Source: Candidatus Schekmanbacteria bacterium
Lineage (GTDB): Bacteria; Schekmanbacteria; GWA2-38-11; J061
Length of the DNA: 64,000 nucleotides
Direction: 5' to 3'
Assembly (NCBI GenBank): GCA_016219965.1
Contig: JACRJM010000004.1
Location: forward strand, 586,464-650,463
Part shown: in pieces, positions 45,617-55,177 of the stretch
Layout of the letters: every line of letters starts with the position of its first letter
Numbering within the stretch: the first letter of the stretch is position 1
Translations under genes and position numbers: made by a program
The notes under the pieces: generated by a model
Databases searched by the model: none
Told to the model about the DNA's origin: nothing
Seen by the model: the letters and a program-made list of their open reading frames with translations, nothing else

Positions 45617-48600
45617 ATGACAAAAAAATGGATTAAACTAAAACTTCTTCATAAAGCAATTCTGGCTGTTTTAGTCATTATTATCCCAATCATTGTTATT
45701 TACTTTATTACTTATTACACAAATAAAAAATATATAAAAAATCAAATACTTGATAATGTTTCTATGCTGGCTGAAGCTTACGAAACCCAAGTTTACCAAT
45801 TTATGCAACGAGTGAAAAGCAGAGTAGAACGTTTTTCAGATGATAATTCGATCATAGCGGAGTTTGATAAAATAAGTAACGGAAAACCAGCAGATTCAGC
45901 GATTCTAAATAAGTATCTTTCAAAGAATGATATTGATGCAGAGAGAACTATTAAGGCAATCGACTTTATTTCTCTGGATGGACGTATAGTGGCATCAAGC
46001 GACAGTGCGGATATAGGGAAGGATGTAACAGAAAAGAGTTTTTTTAACAAAATAAAAACAGGTAGTAATTCTGTATGCACTTATGAAAAATCTAATAGAT
46101 ATGAGCTTATTGCTGCTGTTCCTGTTATAAACAAGACTAATGGCAGGCAAGTTGGTGTAATTGCAAACCGCATAGATTTGAACGTACTTAATAGTCTGCT
46201 AAGTGGAGCACTGTCAAAAGATTTAGGTGCAATTACTTCTGAGAAAAGAATGAAATCTATGGAAGTGTATATCGTTAATAATGATAAATTGATGCTTACT
46301 GATTCCATATTCGTTAAGGATGCCATCCTGAAGCAACGGGTTGATACGATACCTGTGGAGCAGGCACTGAAATTCGGAAAAGAGTTCACCGGATTTTACA
46401 AAGATTACCGTGGGGTTGAAGTTGCAGGCTCTGCTATGCTGCTGCCATCAATGAAATGGGTACTCCTTGTTGAGATAGATGCGGAAGAAATATTAAAACC
46501 TGTGCTTGCGTTGCGACATGCTGCGATAGTATCAGGTTCTATTGTTTCCGGACTTGTTATAGCTCTTCTTTTCATCTTTTACAGATTTATGGTTGTCCCG
46601 TTGAAGAGAATTTCGATGGCTGCAGAAAGCTTAACCCAAGGAAATTATGATGTTACTATTCCAGTTAAAACAAGTGATGAGATAGGAGAGCTTTCCAGCT
46701 CTTTTAACAAGATGACAAGTGAAATCAATAAGCGGACAACCCTGCTCACAGAGAGTGAAGTCAGGCTTAATGCAATTATTGATAACACGACTGCTGCTAT
46801 TTATATGAAAGATATAAATGGGAAATACCTTCTTGCAAACCGCAAAATAGAAAAATTATATAAACATTCAAAAGAGGAGATAATAGGTAAAAGTGACTAT
46901 GATTTTTTCCCTGAGAATATAGCTGTAAAGCTCATAGAAAATGACCGTCGTGTATTAGAGGTTAATAGCCCGATAGAATTTGAAGAAACTATACAGGAGG
47001 ATGACGGACTTCACAATTATATATCAATTAAAGTCCCTGTCTGCAGCACTTCAGGAACGCCATACGGTGTATGCGGCATATCAACAGATATTACGAACCT
47101 TAAGAAAACTGAAGAAAGCCTGAAGGAAGCTCAGCGTATTAGCAAGATCGGAAACTGGGAATGGAACAGCGAAACCGATATAATTGCCTGCTCTGAAGAA
47201 GTATATTCAATTTTTAATTTATCTCCCCATGAAGCTGAATTCACTTATGATCTTTTCACAAGATACATGCATCCTGATGATGTTGAGCATGTTCATGACA
47301 CTATTGGTGATAGTCTAACAAAAACGAACACTTATTCTATAGATTACAGAATAGTTCTACCGGATGGTACTTTAAAATATATCAACAGACAGGCTGAAGC
47401 GACCTTTGACAGAGACAGGAATCCGATCAGGATAGCGGGAACTATTCAGGATATTACTGAACGAAAGCGTGCAGAACAAATTCAGATTGAACTTCAGAAA
47501 AAATACGAAGACCTCATTAACAATCTCCCCGTCGGGATCTGCCGTATTTTGGACGGATACTTTTCAGAAGCGAATCCTTTTCTCGTTAAGATGCTTGAGG
47601 CAGGTTCAAAAGAGGAACTTCTAAAACACAGAAAAGGAGATTTTATACTTGTTAATAAAGAACAGCAGAAATCAATGGATAGTAATTTCAAGAAAAATGG
47701 CTTAATCAACTGTGAAGAAGTGGAGCTTATGACACTGAAAGGAAAAAAATTCTGGGCTTCATTCTCGGCTATTGCAAGGAAAAACATTGAAGGTGGTACC
47801 TATGTTGACTGTATTATACAAAATATATCTGAGCGTAAACAACTTGAGGATCAACTTCGTCATTCTCAGAAAATGGAAGCAATAGGAAGGCTTTCAGGGG
47901 GTATTGCCCATGATTTTAATAATGTTCTTACTGCGATTATAGGATATGCAGATCTTCTATCCAGAAAAAGAAGAGAAGATGAACTTACAAAAAGTTACAC
48001 TGAGTTGATACTTAATCTATGCCAGAAGGCAGCAAGTCTCATTAACGGTCTTCTCGCCTTCAGCAGGAAACAGATAATATCTCTGGAAACAGTTAGCCTG
48101 AATGAAATAGTAAAAAGTAATGAAAAATTTCTGAGAAGAATAATTGGTGAGGATGTTGAATTGGTATTTGAGAGCAATAAAAACGATTTATTTATTGATG
48201 CTGATAGAAATCAGATATGGCAGATATTAATGAATTTTAGCACCAATTCCCGTGATGCAATGCCGGAAGGGGGGAGTATAACAATAAAAACAGGATATAC
48301 AGAATTAGATGGAAGTTTTATGAGAAGTCGCGGAAACGGGAAACCGGGTGAGTATGCATTTTTGTGCTTTGCAGACACAGGAGCAGGAATTGATGAAGAG
48401 AATCAGCAAAACATATTTGATCCTTTCTTTACAACAAAAGAAGTAGGAAAGGGTACCGGGCTGGGACTTTCTATAGTCTATGGAATTGTAAAACAGCATA
48501 ATGGCTTTATAGAAGTTAACAGTTTACCAGGCAGAGGAACGACATTTACAATATATTTCCCTTTATCAAATCACATAAACGGTAATGGAGTCATCAAGCC

Positions 48601-48994
48601 AGCAGAAGAACCATTAAAAAAAGGGACAGAAACAATACTCCTGGCAGAAGATGATGAAGAAGTAAGAAATATGACTAAGACAGTTTTGGAGGAAGCAGGC
48701 TATAGAGTTATTCCGGCAGTTAACGGAGAGGATGCAGTTGAAAAGTTCAGAAACAATAAGGAACAGATACAATTTGTAATTCTAGACGTAATAATGCCTA
48801 AGAAGAACGGGAAGGAAGCACTTGATGAAATCAGGAAAATAACGCCAAAAGTCAAAGTTCTTTTTCTTAGCGGCTACACAAGCGATATTCTGGAAAGAAA
48901 AGGAATTGATGAAGAAAAGTTAAATTTTATTTCAAAGCCATTGAAGCCATTTTTATTATACGAAAGAGTCAGAGAATTGATAGATAGCCCTTAA
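45617..48994 (+). CDS. Hybrid sensor histidine kinase with Cache, HAMP, three PAS and receiver domains
   Basis: 1125 residues: transmembrane helix 12-35; extracytoplasmic dCache-like sensor about 40-295; second helix about 300-325; HAMP about 326-380; three PAS domains (about 385-500, 505-625, 630-745; the first contains FPENIAVKLIENDRRVL). HisKA follows with H765 in GGIAHDFNNVLTAIIGY, then HATPase with GTGLGLSIVYGIV, and a C-terminal receiver with phospho-acceptor D1057 (VILDVIMPKKNG). No DNA-binding output is present, so phosphate must move to another protein. It is monocistronic; hgcA follows 180 bases later in the same direction. Confidence 0.93.
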   Translation: MTKKWIKLKLLHKAILAVLVIIIPIIVIYFITYYTNKKYIKNQILDNVSMLAEAYETQVYQFMQRVKSRVERFSDDNSIIAEFDKISNGKPADSAILNKYLSKNDIDAERTIKAIDFISLDGRIVASSDSADIGKDVTEKSFFNKIKTGSNSVCTYEKSNRYELIAAVPVINKTNGRQVGVIANRIDLNVLNSLLSGALSKDLGAITSEKRMKSMEVYIVNNDKLMLTDSIFVKDAILKQRVDTIPVEQALKFGKEFTGFYKDYRGVEVAGSAMLLPSMKWVLLVEIDAEEILKPVLALRHAAIVSGSIVSGLVIALLFIFYRFMVVPLKRISMAAESLTQGNYDVTIPVKTSDEIGELSSSFNKMTSEINKRTTLLTESEVRLNAIIDNTTAAIYMKDINGKYLLANRKIEKLYKHSKEEIIGKSDYDFFPENIAVKLIENDRRVLEVNSPIEFEETIQEDDGLHNYISIKVPVCSTSGTPYGVCGISTDITNLKKTEESLKEAQRISKIGNWEWNSETDIIACSEEVYSIFNLSPHEAEFTYDLFTRYMHPDDVEHVHDTIGDSLTKTNTYSIDYRIVLPDGTLKYINRQAEATFDRDRNPIRIAGTIQDITERKRAEQIQIELQKKYEDLINNLPVGICRILDGYFSEANPFLVKMLEAGSKEELLKHRKGDFILVNKEQQKSMDSNFKKNGLINCEEVELMTLKGKKFWASFSAIARKNIEGGTYVDCIIQNISERKQLEDQLRHSQKMEAIGRLSGGIAHDFNNVLTAIIGYADLLSRKRREDELTKSYTELILNLCQKAASLINGLLAFSRKQIISLETVSLNEIVKSNEKFLRRIIGEDVELVFESNKNDLFIDADRNQIWQILMNFSTNSRDAMPEGGSITIKTGYTELDGSFMRSRGNGKPGEYAFLCFADTGAGIDEENQQNIFDPFFTTKEVGKGTGLGLSIVYGIVKQHNGFIEVNSLPGRGTTFTIYFPLSNHINGNGVIKPAEEPLKKGTETILLAEDDEEVRNMTKTVLEEAGYRVIPAVNGEDAVEKFRNNKEQIQFVILDVIMPKKNGKEALDEIRKITPKVKVLFLSGYTSDILERKGIDEEKLNFISKPLKPFLLYERVRELIDSP

Positions 48995-49052
48995 CAATTA
49001 TCTGCTATATTTTTTCAGCTTTTCTCCAGAATCTCTTTCCATCCATGTTCCC

Positions 49053-49082
49053 TAGAGCGAGATTGCTTTGCTCGCAAAGACC
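49053..49082. repeat. Dispersed GCGAGC-type repeat, family C copy 2
   Basis: AGAGCGAGATTGCTTTGC followed by TCGCAAAGACC resembles the repeat at 14561-14588 in inverted orientation. It can fold (GAGCGA/TCGC around TTGCTTTG). It lies in the upstream region of hgcA. Confidence 0.5.
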
Positions 49083-49175
49083 ATTTTTTCAGCAATCTCA
49101 ATTTACATTTTAAAAACAGAAATAAAAAGTAAAGGCAATGGATTATTGTAATAGAATGATGTATATAACAAAATC

Positions 49176-50261
49176 ATGAATACAGCGCTAACAGATAAGA
49201 TAAAAAGACTGCCGGACTGTACTTGCGGGAATCTCCAATCACCAGCCGGTAATATACCGAGAGTCACTACAAAACTCTCTTATAAGGATTATCTTGGAGA
49301 AATCTCGTGCAGGTTCAATTCATTCAGGATGAATTATAAAATTGAACCGGGAATTTACGCCGTCGGCTCTCCTGATGCAGAATCAGATGTGTTTGTAAGC
49401 GCCAATTATAAATTGAGCTTCAACAAACTCCGCAGTGCACTTAATGGCATGAATGGATGGATCCTTGTCATAGACACAAAAGGTATCAATGTCTGGTGCG
49501 CGGCAGGGGAGGGGACATTCGGAACCGAAGAACTGATAAAGAGGATAACAGAGCATAAGCTTGATAAAGTAGTATCGCATAGAAGAATAATTGTTCCTCA
49601 GCTTGGAGCGCCGGGCATAAGTGCGCATGTCATCAAGGAGAAGACCGGATTTAATGTTTATTACGGCCCTGTGCGTGCAACTGATATTATCTCTTATGTT
49701 GAAGCAGGTTACAAAGCTACAAGAGAAATGCGGACAGTGAGATTTGGATTCACTGACAGATTGGTTCTTACTCCTATGGAGCTGAGCCTCGTCTTTCAAA
49801 AATATCTTATATATGTTGCGGCAATAGTTGTTTTGTTCGGAGTAGGAAGAGCAGGCTTTTCTATAACGAATGCTATGACCTTCGGCATGCCCTTTATTAT
49901 GCTTGGCCTGATTTCAGTTTTATCGGGAGGCTTTGTAACGCCGCTTCTTCTTCCATTAATCCCTTCAAGGTCATTTGCAGTCAAAGGATGGATATTAGGA
50001 ATTATAATGACTGCTATTTATGTGAAATCTGAATTCTTTGTTCCGGCCAATATGGGAATAGCTGCTGACATGCTTGCATACATTTTTTATCCGGCAGCAA
50101 GTTCCTACATATTTTTACAGTTTACAGGCGCAACTACATTTACAAACATCTCAGGAGTAAAAAAGGAAATTAAATATGCAATGCCTGTATATATTTCTGT
50201 GGCAGTAGTATCCATAATCCTGCTCGCCGCGGTTAAACTCGAACAGATGGAGATTTTATGA
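49176..50261 (+). CDS. hgcA: HgcA-like corrinoid methyltransferase for mercury methylation
   Basis: HgcA carries a methyl group on a corrinoid and transfers it to Hg(II). 361 residues: an N-terminal corrinoid-binding domain (about 25-195) followed by five predicted membrane helices (about 205-355), the family's distinctive layout. The cap-helix signature is NVWCAA (105-110), with C108 the predicted cobalt ligand, in GINVWCAAGEGTFGTEEL. Nearly all described HgcA proteins read NVWCAAGK or a close variant; here residue 112 is Glu, from codon GAG. The gene overlaps hgcB by four bases. No arsR-type regulator or B12 riboswitch is seen upstream. Identification is strong because motif, topology and neighbour agree; activity is unproven. 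Confidence 0.93.
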   Translation: MNTALTDKIKRLPDCTCGNLQSPAGNIPRVTTKLSYKDYLGEISCRFNSFRMNYKIEPGIYAVGSPDAESDVFVSANYKLSFNKLRSALNGMNGWILVIDTKGINVWCAAGEGTFGTEELIKRITEHKLDKVVSHRRIIVPQLGAPGISAHVIKEKTGFNVYYGPVRATDIISYVEAGYKATREMRTVRFGFTDRLVLTPMELSLVFQKYLIYVAAIVVLFGVGRAGFSITNAMTFGMPFIMLGLISVLSGGFVTPLLLPLIPSRSFAVKGWILGIIMTAIYVKSEFFVPANMGIAADMLAYIFYPAASSYIFLQFTGATTFTNISGVKKEIKYAMPVYISVAVVSIILLAAVKLEQMEIL

Positions 50262-50557
50262 AATATATCTCAAATGTATCAACGCTTAAGTATTCTCCTG
50301 AATTGTGCAAAGGGTGCGGCATTTGTGCGGAGGTATGTCCTCACGGGGTTTTTATGATAAATGGAAATAAAAAAGCCTCTATCACTGACATTGATTTATG
50401 TATGGAGTGCGGCGCCTGCGAAATGAACTGTGCCTTTGGGGCAATTTCTGTAAAAGCCGGTGTTGGCTGTGCGGCTGCAATCATAAACGGCATGATAAGC
50501 GGAGGGGAGCCTTCCTGCGGATGTGGATGCAGTTGCGGGGAAAAGGCTGAGAACTAA
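50258..50557 (+). CDS. hgcB: HgcB-like ferredoxin partner of HgcA
   Basis: 99-residue 2[4Fe-4S] ferredoxin that reduces the HgcA corrinoid and may bind or deliver mercury. Cluster motifs are CKGCGICAEVC (C17, C20, C23, C27) and the HgcB-typical CMECGACEMNC (C48, C51, C54, C58). A further conserved Cys, C71, lies in AGVGCAAAI. The C-terminus has four alternating Cys (C87, C89, C91, C93 in SCGCGCSC), a thiol-rich variant of the usual C-terminal Cys pair. It starts inside the hgcA stop (ATGA) and ends two bases from the convergent methyltransferase gene. Confidence 0.93.
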   Translation: MKYISNVSTLKYSPELCKGCGICAEVCPHGVFMINGNKKASITDIDLCMECGACEMNCAFGAISVKAGVGCAAAIINGMISGGEPSCGCGCSCGEKAEN

Positions 50558-50559
50558 AA

Positions 50560-51732
50560 TCATTTGACCTTTTTTGTGTCCCTGCTTCCTTCATACAATT
50601 CATATTCAAGAAGTCTGCACTCAATCGTGCTGTTAAAAAACGGGATTCGTCTTTTTGCCCTTAATCCAATTTTTTTCGCAAGTTCCATGTTTCCCGTAAA
50701 AATATATCCCATGTATCCTTTACATTTCTGTTTGAGAAAATCCCCCATCCCCTCATAAACTGCCTCAAGCTTATTGATGTCACCGAGACGCTCTCCATAT
50801 TCAGGGTTGAAGATGACCATTCCTCGACTATCTTTAGATACTTCAGGCAGATGAGTGTCAGCGTAATCGCAGACATCAAAATCTATGAGATGGGCTACTC
50901 CCGCAGTTTCAGCATTATTTTTTGCTGCATTGACGGCTTGCCTGTCTTTATCAGTTGCGATTATCTTTCCTTTGAGGGTTTTTAACGAGCCGGCTTTTCC
51001 TTTTTTGCGAAGCTCATTCCAGAGTTTTTCATTGAAGCCTTTAATGTGCATGAACCCGTAATTGTTCCGTAAAAGTCCCGGCGCCCTGTTAAGCGCAATC
51101 AGAGCCGCCTCGATTGCAAGTGTTCCGCTGCCGCACATTGGATTTACAAAATTCCCGTCTCCCTTCCAACCGGCTGCCATAAGAACGGCTGATGCAAGGG
51201 TTTCCTGCATCGGAGCTTTTAATGGGATTTTTCTGTATCCCCGTTTTGAAAGAGATTCGCCCGAGGTATCGAGATAAACAGCACACTCATTTTCCTTCCA
51301 GTATAAATGGATGACAGCCCGGTCTCTCAGAGGACCTGAATCCGGACGCTGTCCTGATTTCCTGTTAATGCGGTCAACGATGGCGTCTTTGCATTTAAGA
51401 TTCGCAAACCTTGAGTCTTTGATATAGGGGTTATCAACTGAAGATGTGATGCTTATATAACCGTCCTCGAAAATATATTTTTCCCAATCGAGCTTGAATA
51501 ATTTTCTGTAAAGCTCATCCGGGTCCTCGGCTGTGAATTCCGATATGAGGAAAAGTACGCGATGGGCTGTCCTCAAATGGAAATTGAACGTCATTGTGTC
51601 GTCCATTGTTCCTTCTGTCTCAACATGAGCTATGGCTGTGTTGATTACAGGAAAGCCAAGAACGGCGAGCTCCGATTTCAGGAAGGTCTCAATGTTCCTT
51701 GCGCATGTGATTATGATTTTGTTTTTTTGCAT
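50560..51732 (-). CDS. RlmL/YpsC-like 23S rRNA (guanine-N2) methyltransferase
   Basis: SAM-dependent RNA methyltransferase with an N-terminal THUMP domain (about 1-165) and a Rossmann methyltransferase domain (about 166-385). Motif I region is NFVNPMCGSGTLAIEAAL. The position usually reading NPPYGERL reads NPEYGERLG here, a Pro-to-Glu change next to the catalytic Asn. The family methylates guanines in 23S rRNA. 390 residues matches the short single-domain form. It converges with hgcB with two bases between stops and no visible terminator. Confidence 0.88.
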   Translation of the reverse strand: MQKNKIIITCARNIETFLKSELAVLGFPVINTAIAHVETEGTMDDTMTFNFHLRTAHRVLFLISEFTAEDPDELYRKLFKLDWEKYIFEDGYISITSSVDNPYIKDSRFANLKCKDAIVDRINRKSGQRPDSGPLRDRAVIHLYWKENECAVYLDTSGESLSKRGYRKIPLKAPMQETLASAVLMAAGWKGDGNFVNPMCGSGTLAIEAALIALNRAPGLLRNNYGFMHIKGFNEKLWNELRKKGKAGSLKTLKGKIIATDKDRQAVNAAKNNAETAGVAHLIDFDVCDYADTHLPEVSKDSRGMVIFNPEYGERLGDINKLEAVYEGMGDFLKQKCKGYMGYIFTGNMELAKKIGLRAKRRIPFFNSTIECRLLEYELYEGSRDTKKVK

Positions 51733-51801
51733 ATATGGACAAAAGGCTCATAGTTATATAAGATTTAAAAATTATAAGAACATAAGAGGCGGAAAATTAC
51801 A

Positions 51802-53358
51802 ATGGTGATAGAAGGAAAACATATTGTTGCACTGATTTTAGTGGTGATAGTGCTGGCATTCTCTTTTCAGGGGACCAGAGGAATATGGTCCCCTGACGAG
51901 GGGTTCTATATCCCAATTGCAAAAACAATGCTTAGCTCCGGGGATTTCCTTATCCCAAAATTAAATGACGAGACATGGCTTGAAAAGCCGCCTCTTCTTT
52001 ACTGGGGCATTGCAGCGGGAATGTTCGCATTAGGTGAAAATGAATTGGGAGCAAGGGCATTCACAGCACTTTGCTTTGTGCTTACTACGGTGATTGTTTT
52101 CCTGCTTGGAAAATCTATGTGGGGGAAGAGGGAAGGGACTATAGCGGGCGTAATATATTGTACAACCATAATTCCCTTTGCTGCTTCAAACATCGTGACT
52201 CCTGACACACCGCTTGTTCTCTGGACAACTCTTGCCTTTTTCTTTTTCTGGCAAAGCGTAAAGCCGGGTGCCTCGAAGATATCTATGTGGAAACTCCTTA
52301 TGTGCGCGTCTTTTGGTCTGGGTTTTATCAGCAAGGGGCCTGCAGCCATAATACCTGCCGCCGGTATGTTCGCCTTTCTTCTCTTCCGGGGGAAGTTGCG
52401 CGAATATTTTATAACCACCTGGGCCTTGGCAGGTTTTGCAATCTTCAGCGTCCTCGGTCTTTCGTGGTATTTCATGGTAGGCAAGGAAGAGGCCGGTGCA
52501 ATCGCTTATTTCTTTGACAATCAGGTTGTAGGGAGAACTATTTCAGAAAAATATAACAGGAACCCGGGCGTCAGAGGTGCCTTTATTTATCTTCCGGTTC
52601 TTCTCTTTGGTACTCTTCCCTGGTCGTTTATATGGTATTCAGACGCTCTGCGCCGGAGGTGTTTTATAAATCCAAAATCATGGTGGCTGGACTTCAGGAA
52701 AAATCCGGTGAACCTTTTTATCATGTCATGGTTTGTTGTACCATTCATTATACTCCTCGCAGCAAACTCAAGGCTTCCGCTTTACTTGCTCCCATTGTTC
52801 CCTGCTATTTCTCTGGCAACTGCAAGGAAACTAAGCCTTGTTACTTTAGAGACTCAAAAGGAAAGAAGTCCCGGATTATTCCCGAAGCATGTTGTTCTTG
52901 TTGGAACATGGGTAATCCTTTTGATTGGGTTTAAGTTGGCAGCGGCTTATTATCCATCAGAGAGGGACATGAGGTCTTTCTGGCGTGATATTGCAGTATC
53001 ATTACCGGGTTCTAATAATTATGAGTTTATTGTTCTCGATGAATACTATGAAGGGCTGAGCTTCTATGGACTGGAAAATCTTGAAATGGTCACAAAGAAA
53101 AAGAAGCCTTATCCATGTTTTGTAATGCCTGAAAATCTTAAGAGCGAGATTAAAGAAATCGCTCTTTCAAATCGCCAGCATGTGATAATATGCGAGGGTG
53201 TAAAGTCTGTTGCCTATGTTTGCAATGAGCTTCGTCTTGCAGGCGTAGGGTTTAAACAATCAAAACTCTCATTTGACCGCTGGGTCATAATATGCAAGCC
53301 GGAAGCATTGCCAATAGAAACCAGAAATCTCTTCCCGGCAGATCACAAAGCCACCTGA
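51802..53358 (+). CDS. ArnT/PMT-family glycosyltransferase
   Basis: 518-residue polytopic membrane enzyme of the GT83/PMT type, which moves a sugar from a polyprenyl-phosphate donor to a lipid or protein on the periplasmic side. An acidic motif, WSPDEGFYIP, is in the first loop; EKPPLLYW and ASNIVTPDTPL are further family signatures. About eleven hydrophobic helices are followed by a soluble C-terminal part (about 390-518). ArnT itself adds aminoarabinose to lipid A; no arn genes are near, so the sugar is unknown. The next gene begins 20 bases after the stop. Confidence 0.88.
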   Translation: MVIEGKHIVALILVVIVLAFSFQGTRGIWSPDEGFYIPIAKTMLSSGDFLIPKLNDETWLEKPPLLYWGIAAGMFALGENELGARAFTALCFVLTTVIVFLLGKSMWGKREGTIAGVIYCTTIIPFAASNIVTPDTPLVLWTTLAFFFFWQSVKPGASKISMWKLLMCASFGLGFISKGPAAIIPAAGMFAFLLFRGKLREYFITTWALAGFAIFSVLGLSWYFMVGKEEAGAIAYFFDNQVVGRTISEKYNRNPGVRGAFIYLPVLLFGTLPWSFIWYSDALRRRCFINPKSWWLDFRKNPVNLFIMSWFVVPFIILLAANSRLPLYLLPLFPAISLATARKLSLVTLETQKERSPGLFPKHVVLVGTWVILLIGFKLAAAYYPSERDMRSFWRDIAVSLPGSNNYEFIVLDEYYEGLSFYGLENLEMVTKKKKPYPCFVMPENLKSEIKEIALSNRQHVIICEGVKSVAYVCNELRLAGVGFKQSKLSFDRWVIICKPEALPIETRNLFPADHKAT

Positions 53359-53377
53359 AATATAAACATCAACAGAC

Positions 53378-54670
53378 GTGAAAAAAAATACTGCACTTCT
53401 TTTTTATTACAATAAAGAAAACAGATATGGAATAAACGCCCTTGCAGGTAGCATTGAGTGCTGTGAAGACTTGCTGCAGGATATAGATATTGTATTCCCC
53501 TATGATGAAGATGTGCTTTATAAAACAACAGAGAAACTTGTTAAATCCCATGAAAAAATCATTCTATGTTTTTCTTTTTTCACAACCCAGCTCTGGGATA
53601 TTAAGAGAATGCTTAATAAGCTCAGAAAAGATCATGGAAAGCATATTCACTGTATTGCAGGGGGACCGCATCCCACTGGAGCTCCAGCCGGAACACTTGC
53701 AATGGGGTTTGACGTCGTAGCGCTGGGGGAAGGTGAGGGGACTCTCCGGGACATTGTTAGCGCAATTAAAAATGATGGGAACTTAAGTGATGTAAAAGGG
53801 ATCGCATATATAGATGATAAAAAAAATGTCTGTTACAATGCCCACCGTCCGCCGCTCGAGCTCGACAGCTTCACCCCCTTTTCAGTGAAATACAATAAGA
53901 TCGGACCAATCGAAATCACAAGAGGATGCAGGTTTTCCTGCTCATACTGTCAGACGCCGAATATTTTCCCCGGCAAACCGCGTCACCGGAGTGTTGAAAC
54001 AATTTTTGAGTATGTTGAGATTATGAAAAAATTGAAGAGGAAAACATTCAGGTTCATCTCGCCCGATGCTCTTTCATACGGCTCTCCCGACGGACGGAAG
54101 GTCAATTTGGCGAAGATTTATGAGCTTCTCTCAGGTGTGAGAAAAATATCAGGCAAATCAGGGCGCATAATCTTTGGCTTTTTTCCATCAGAGATAAGAC
54201 CAGAGCATGTGACAACTGAAAGCATGGAACTGATAACGCGATTTACTCACAACAACAGGTTTGCTATAGGCGCGCAGTCAGGAAGTGAAAGAATGCTGGA
54301 GCGATGCAGGCGCGGACATACTGTTGATGACATCTATAATGCAGCGAGAATAATAAAAGGAGCGGGAAAGATGGTGATAGTTGATTTCATCTTTGGAATG
54401 CCCGGAGAAACAGCGCATGACATACAAGATACCATAAAAGTCATGCGCGACCTTGTAGATATGGATGCAACCATCCATGCCCACACATTCACACCTCTCC
54501 CCGCAACCCCGTTTGCCAACGAACCAGCAGGGAAGGTGAGCCCTGAAGTCATCGCCGCAGTAAACAGCTTCATGCCATCAGGCAGAGCTTTCGGCGACTG
54601 GCAGGCACAGGAGCAAATGGCAGGCAAGATTGCAGAATATCTCCAAAATACTCAGATAAAGCAGAGCTAA
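53378..54670 (+). CDS. B12-binding domain / radical SAM protein
   Basis: 430 residues, GTG start. An N-terminal cobalamin-binding-like domain (about 1-135; no DxHxxG) contains CIAGGPHPTGAP and ALGEGEGT. A radical SAM domain follows with CRFSCSYCQTP (CxxxCxxC) and an elongator-type second half (GAQSGSERMLERCRRGHT, FIFGMPGET). It resembles the MJ_1487-type family (TIGR04013, from memory); its reaction is undetermined. It follows the glycosyltransferase closely and may be co-transcribed, suggesting a lipid- or envelope-modifying methyl transfer, but this is inference. Confidence 0.85.
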   Translation: MKKNTALLFYYNKENRYGINALAGSIECCEDLLQDIDIVFPYDEDVLYKTTEKLVKSHEKIILCFSFFTTQLWDIKRMLNKLRKDHGKHIHCIAGGPHPTGAPAGTLAMGFDVVALGEGEGTLRDIVSAIKNDGNLSDVKGIAYIDDKKNVCYNAHRPPLELDSFTPFSVKYNKIGPIEITRGCRFSCSYCQTPNIFPGKPRHRSVETIFEYVEIMKKLKRKTFRFISPDALSYGSPDGRKVNLAKIYELLSGVRKISGKSGRIIFGFFPSEIRPEHVTTESMELITRFTHNNRFAIGAQSGSERMLERCRRGHTVDDIYNAARIIKGAGKMVIVDFIFGMPGETAHDIQDTIKVMRDLVDMDATIHAHTFTPLPATPFANEPAGKVSPEVIAAVNSFMPSGRAFGDWQAQEQMAGKIAEYLQNTQIKQS

Positions 54671-54815
54671 GTAAAAAAATATATTGCATTTTATTCTATT
54701 TTTTGTCTTTGATTCCAAACAAGCAACATTTCTTATATTTTATGACGCTAATTAAAAATATTGCGGAAATATTGTTTTTCTTATCATGTAGATTGCTTAA
54801 CAGTATATTAGGCGC

Positions 54816-55082
54816 ATGAAAAAGACAGGATATAAAGAAACATTCATATTTATTATTGGCACAACTCCACAGATAATAACTGAAACAATTTATTATCTAG
54901 GCGTTGTAAACAACCCACATATCACACCTGATGAAATATTCATAATTACGACTGAAACAGGCAGAAATATTGTAAAGTCCTCATTGCTTGCCAAAGGAAT
55001 ATTAAAAAAGTTAGAAGACGAATACAGTTTGCCTGAAACGCCATTAAGCGAATCTTCTTTTCTGATTCCGACCTGTTTATAG
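54816..55082 (+). pseudogene. Truncated CRISPR-associated NE0113-family (ring-nuclease-like) remnant
   Basis: The first ~70 residues match the start of the Cas_NE0113 family: FIFIIGTTPQIITETIYYL, then EIFIITTETGRNIVKSSLL. That family belongs to the cyclic-oligoadenylate-linked accessory proteins of type III CRISPR systems. Full proteins are well over 200 residues; this frame ends after 88. In another frame SDSDLFIGVGMRDPE continues briefly before a stop, so a frameshift plus deletion seems to have removed the rest. No other cas gene or CRISPR array is in the window. Confidence 0.65.
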
Positions 55083-55177
55083 GTGTAGGAATGAGAGACC
55101 CTGAGTAAAGGGGATTGCGATGCGCATGATCTATTACCTTTTCACATGATCCTGATGGAAAGTGTGAGGATAAGACC

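Noticed and set aside
49083..49175. Cobalamin riboswitch or arsenic operator upstream of hgcA
   Set aside because: No B12-box-like sequence or ArsR-type palindrome found; the region is short and AT-rich.
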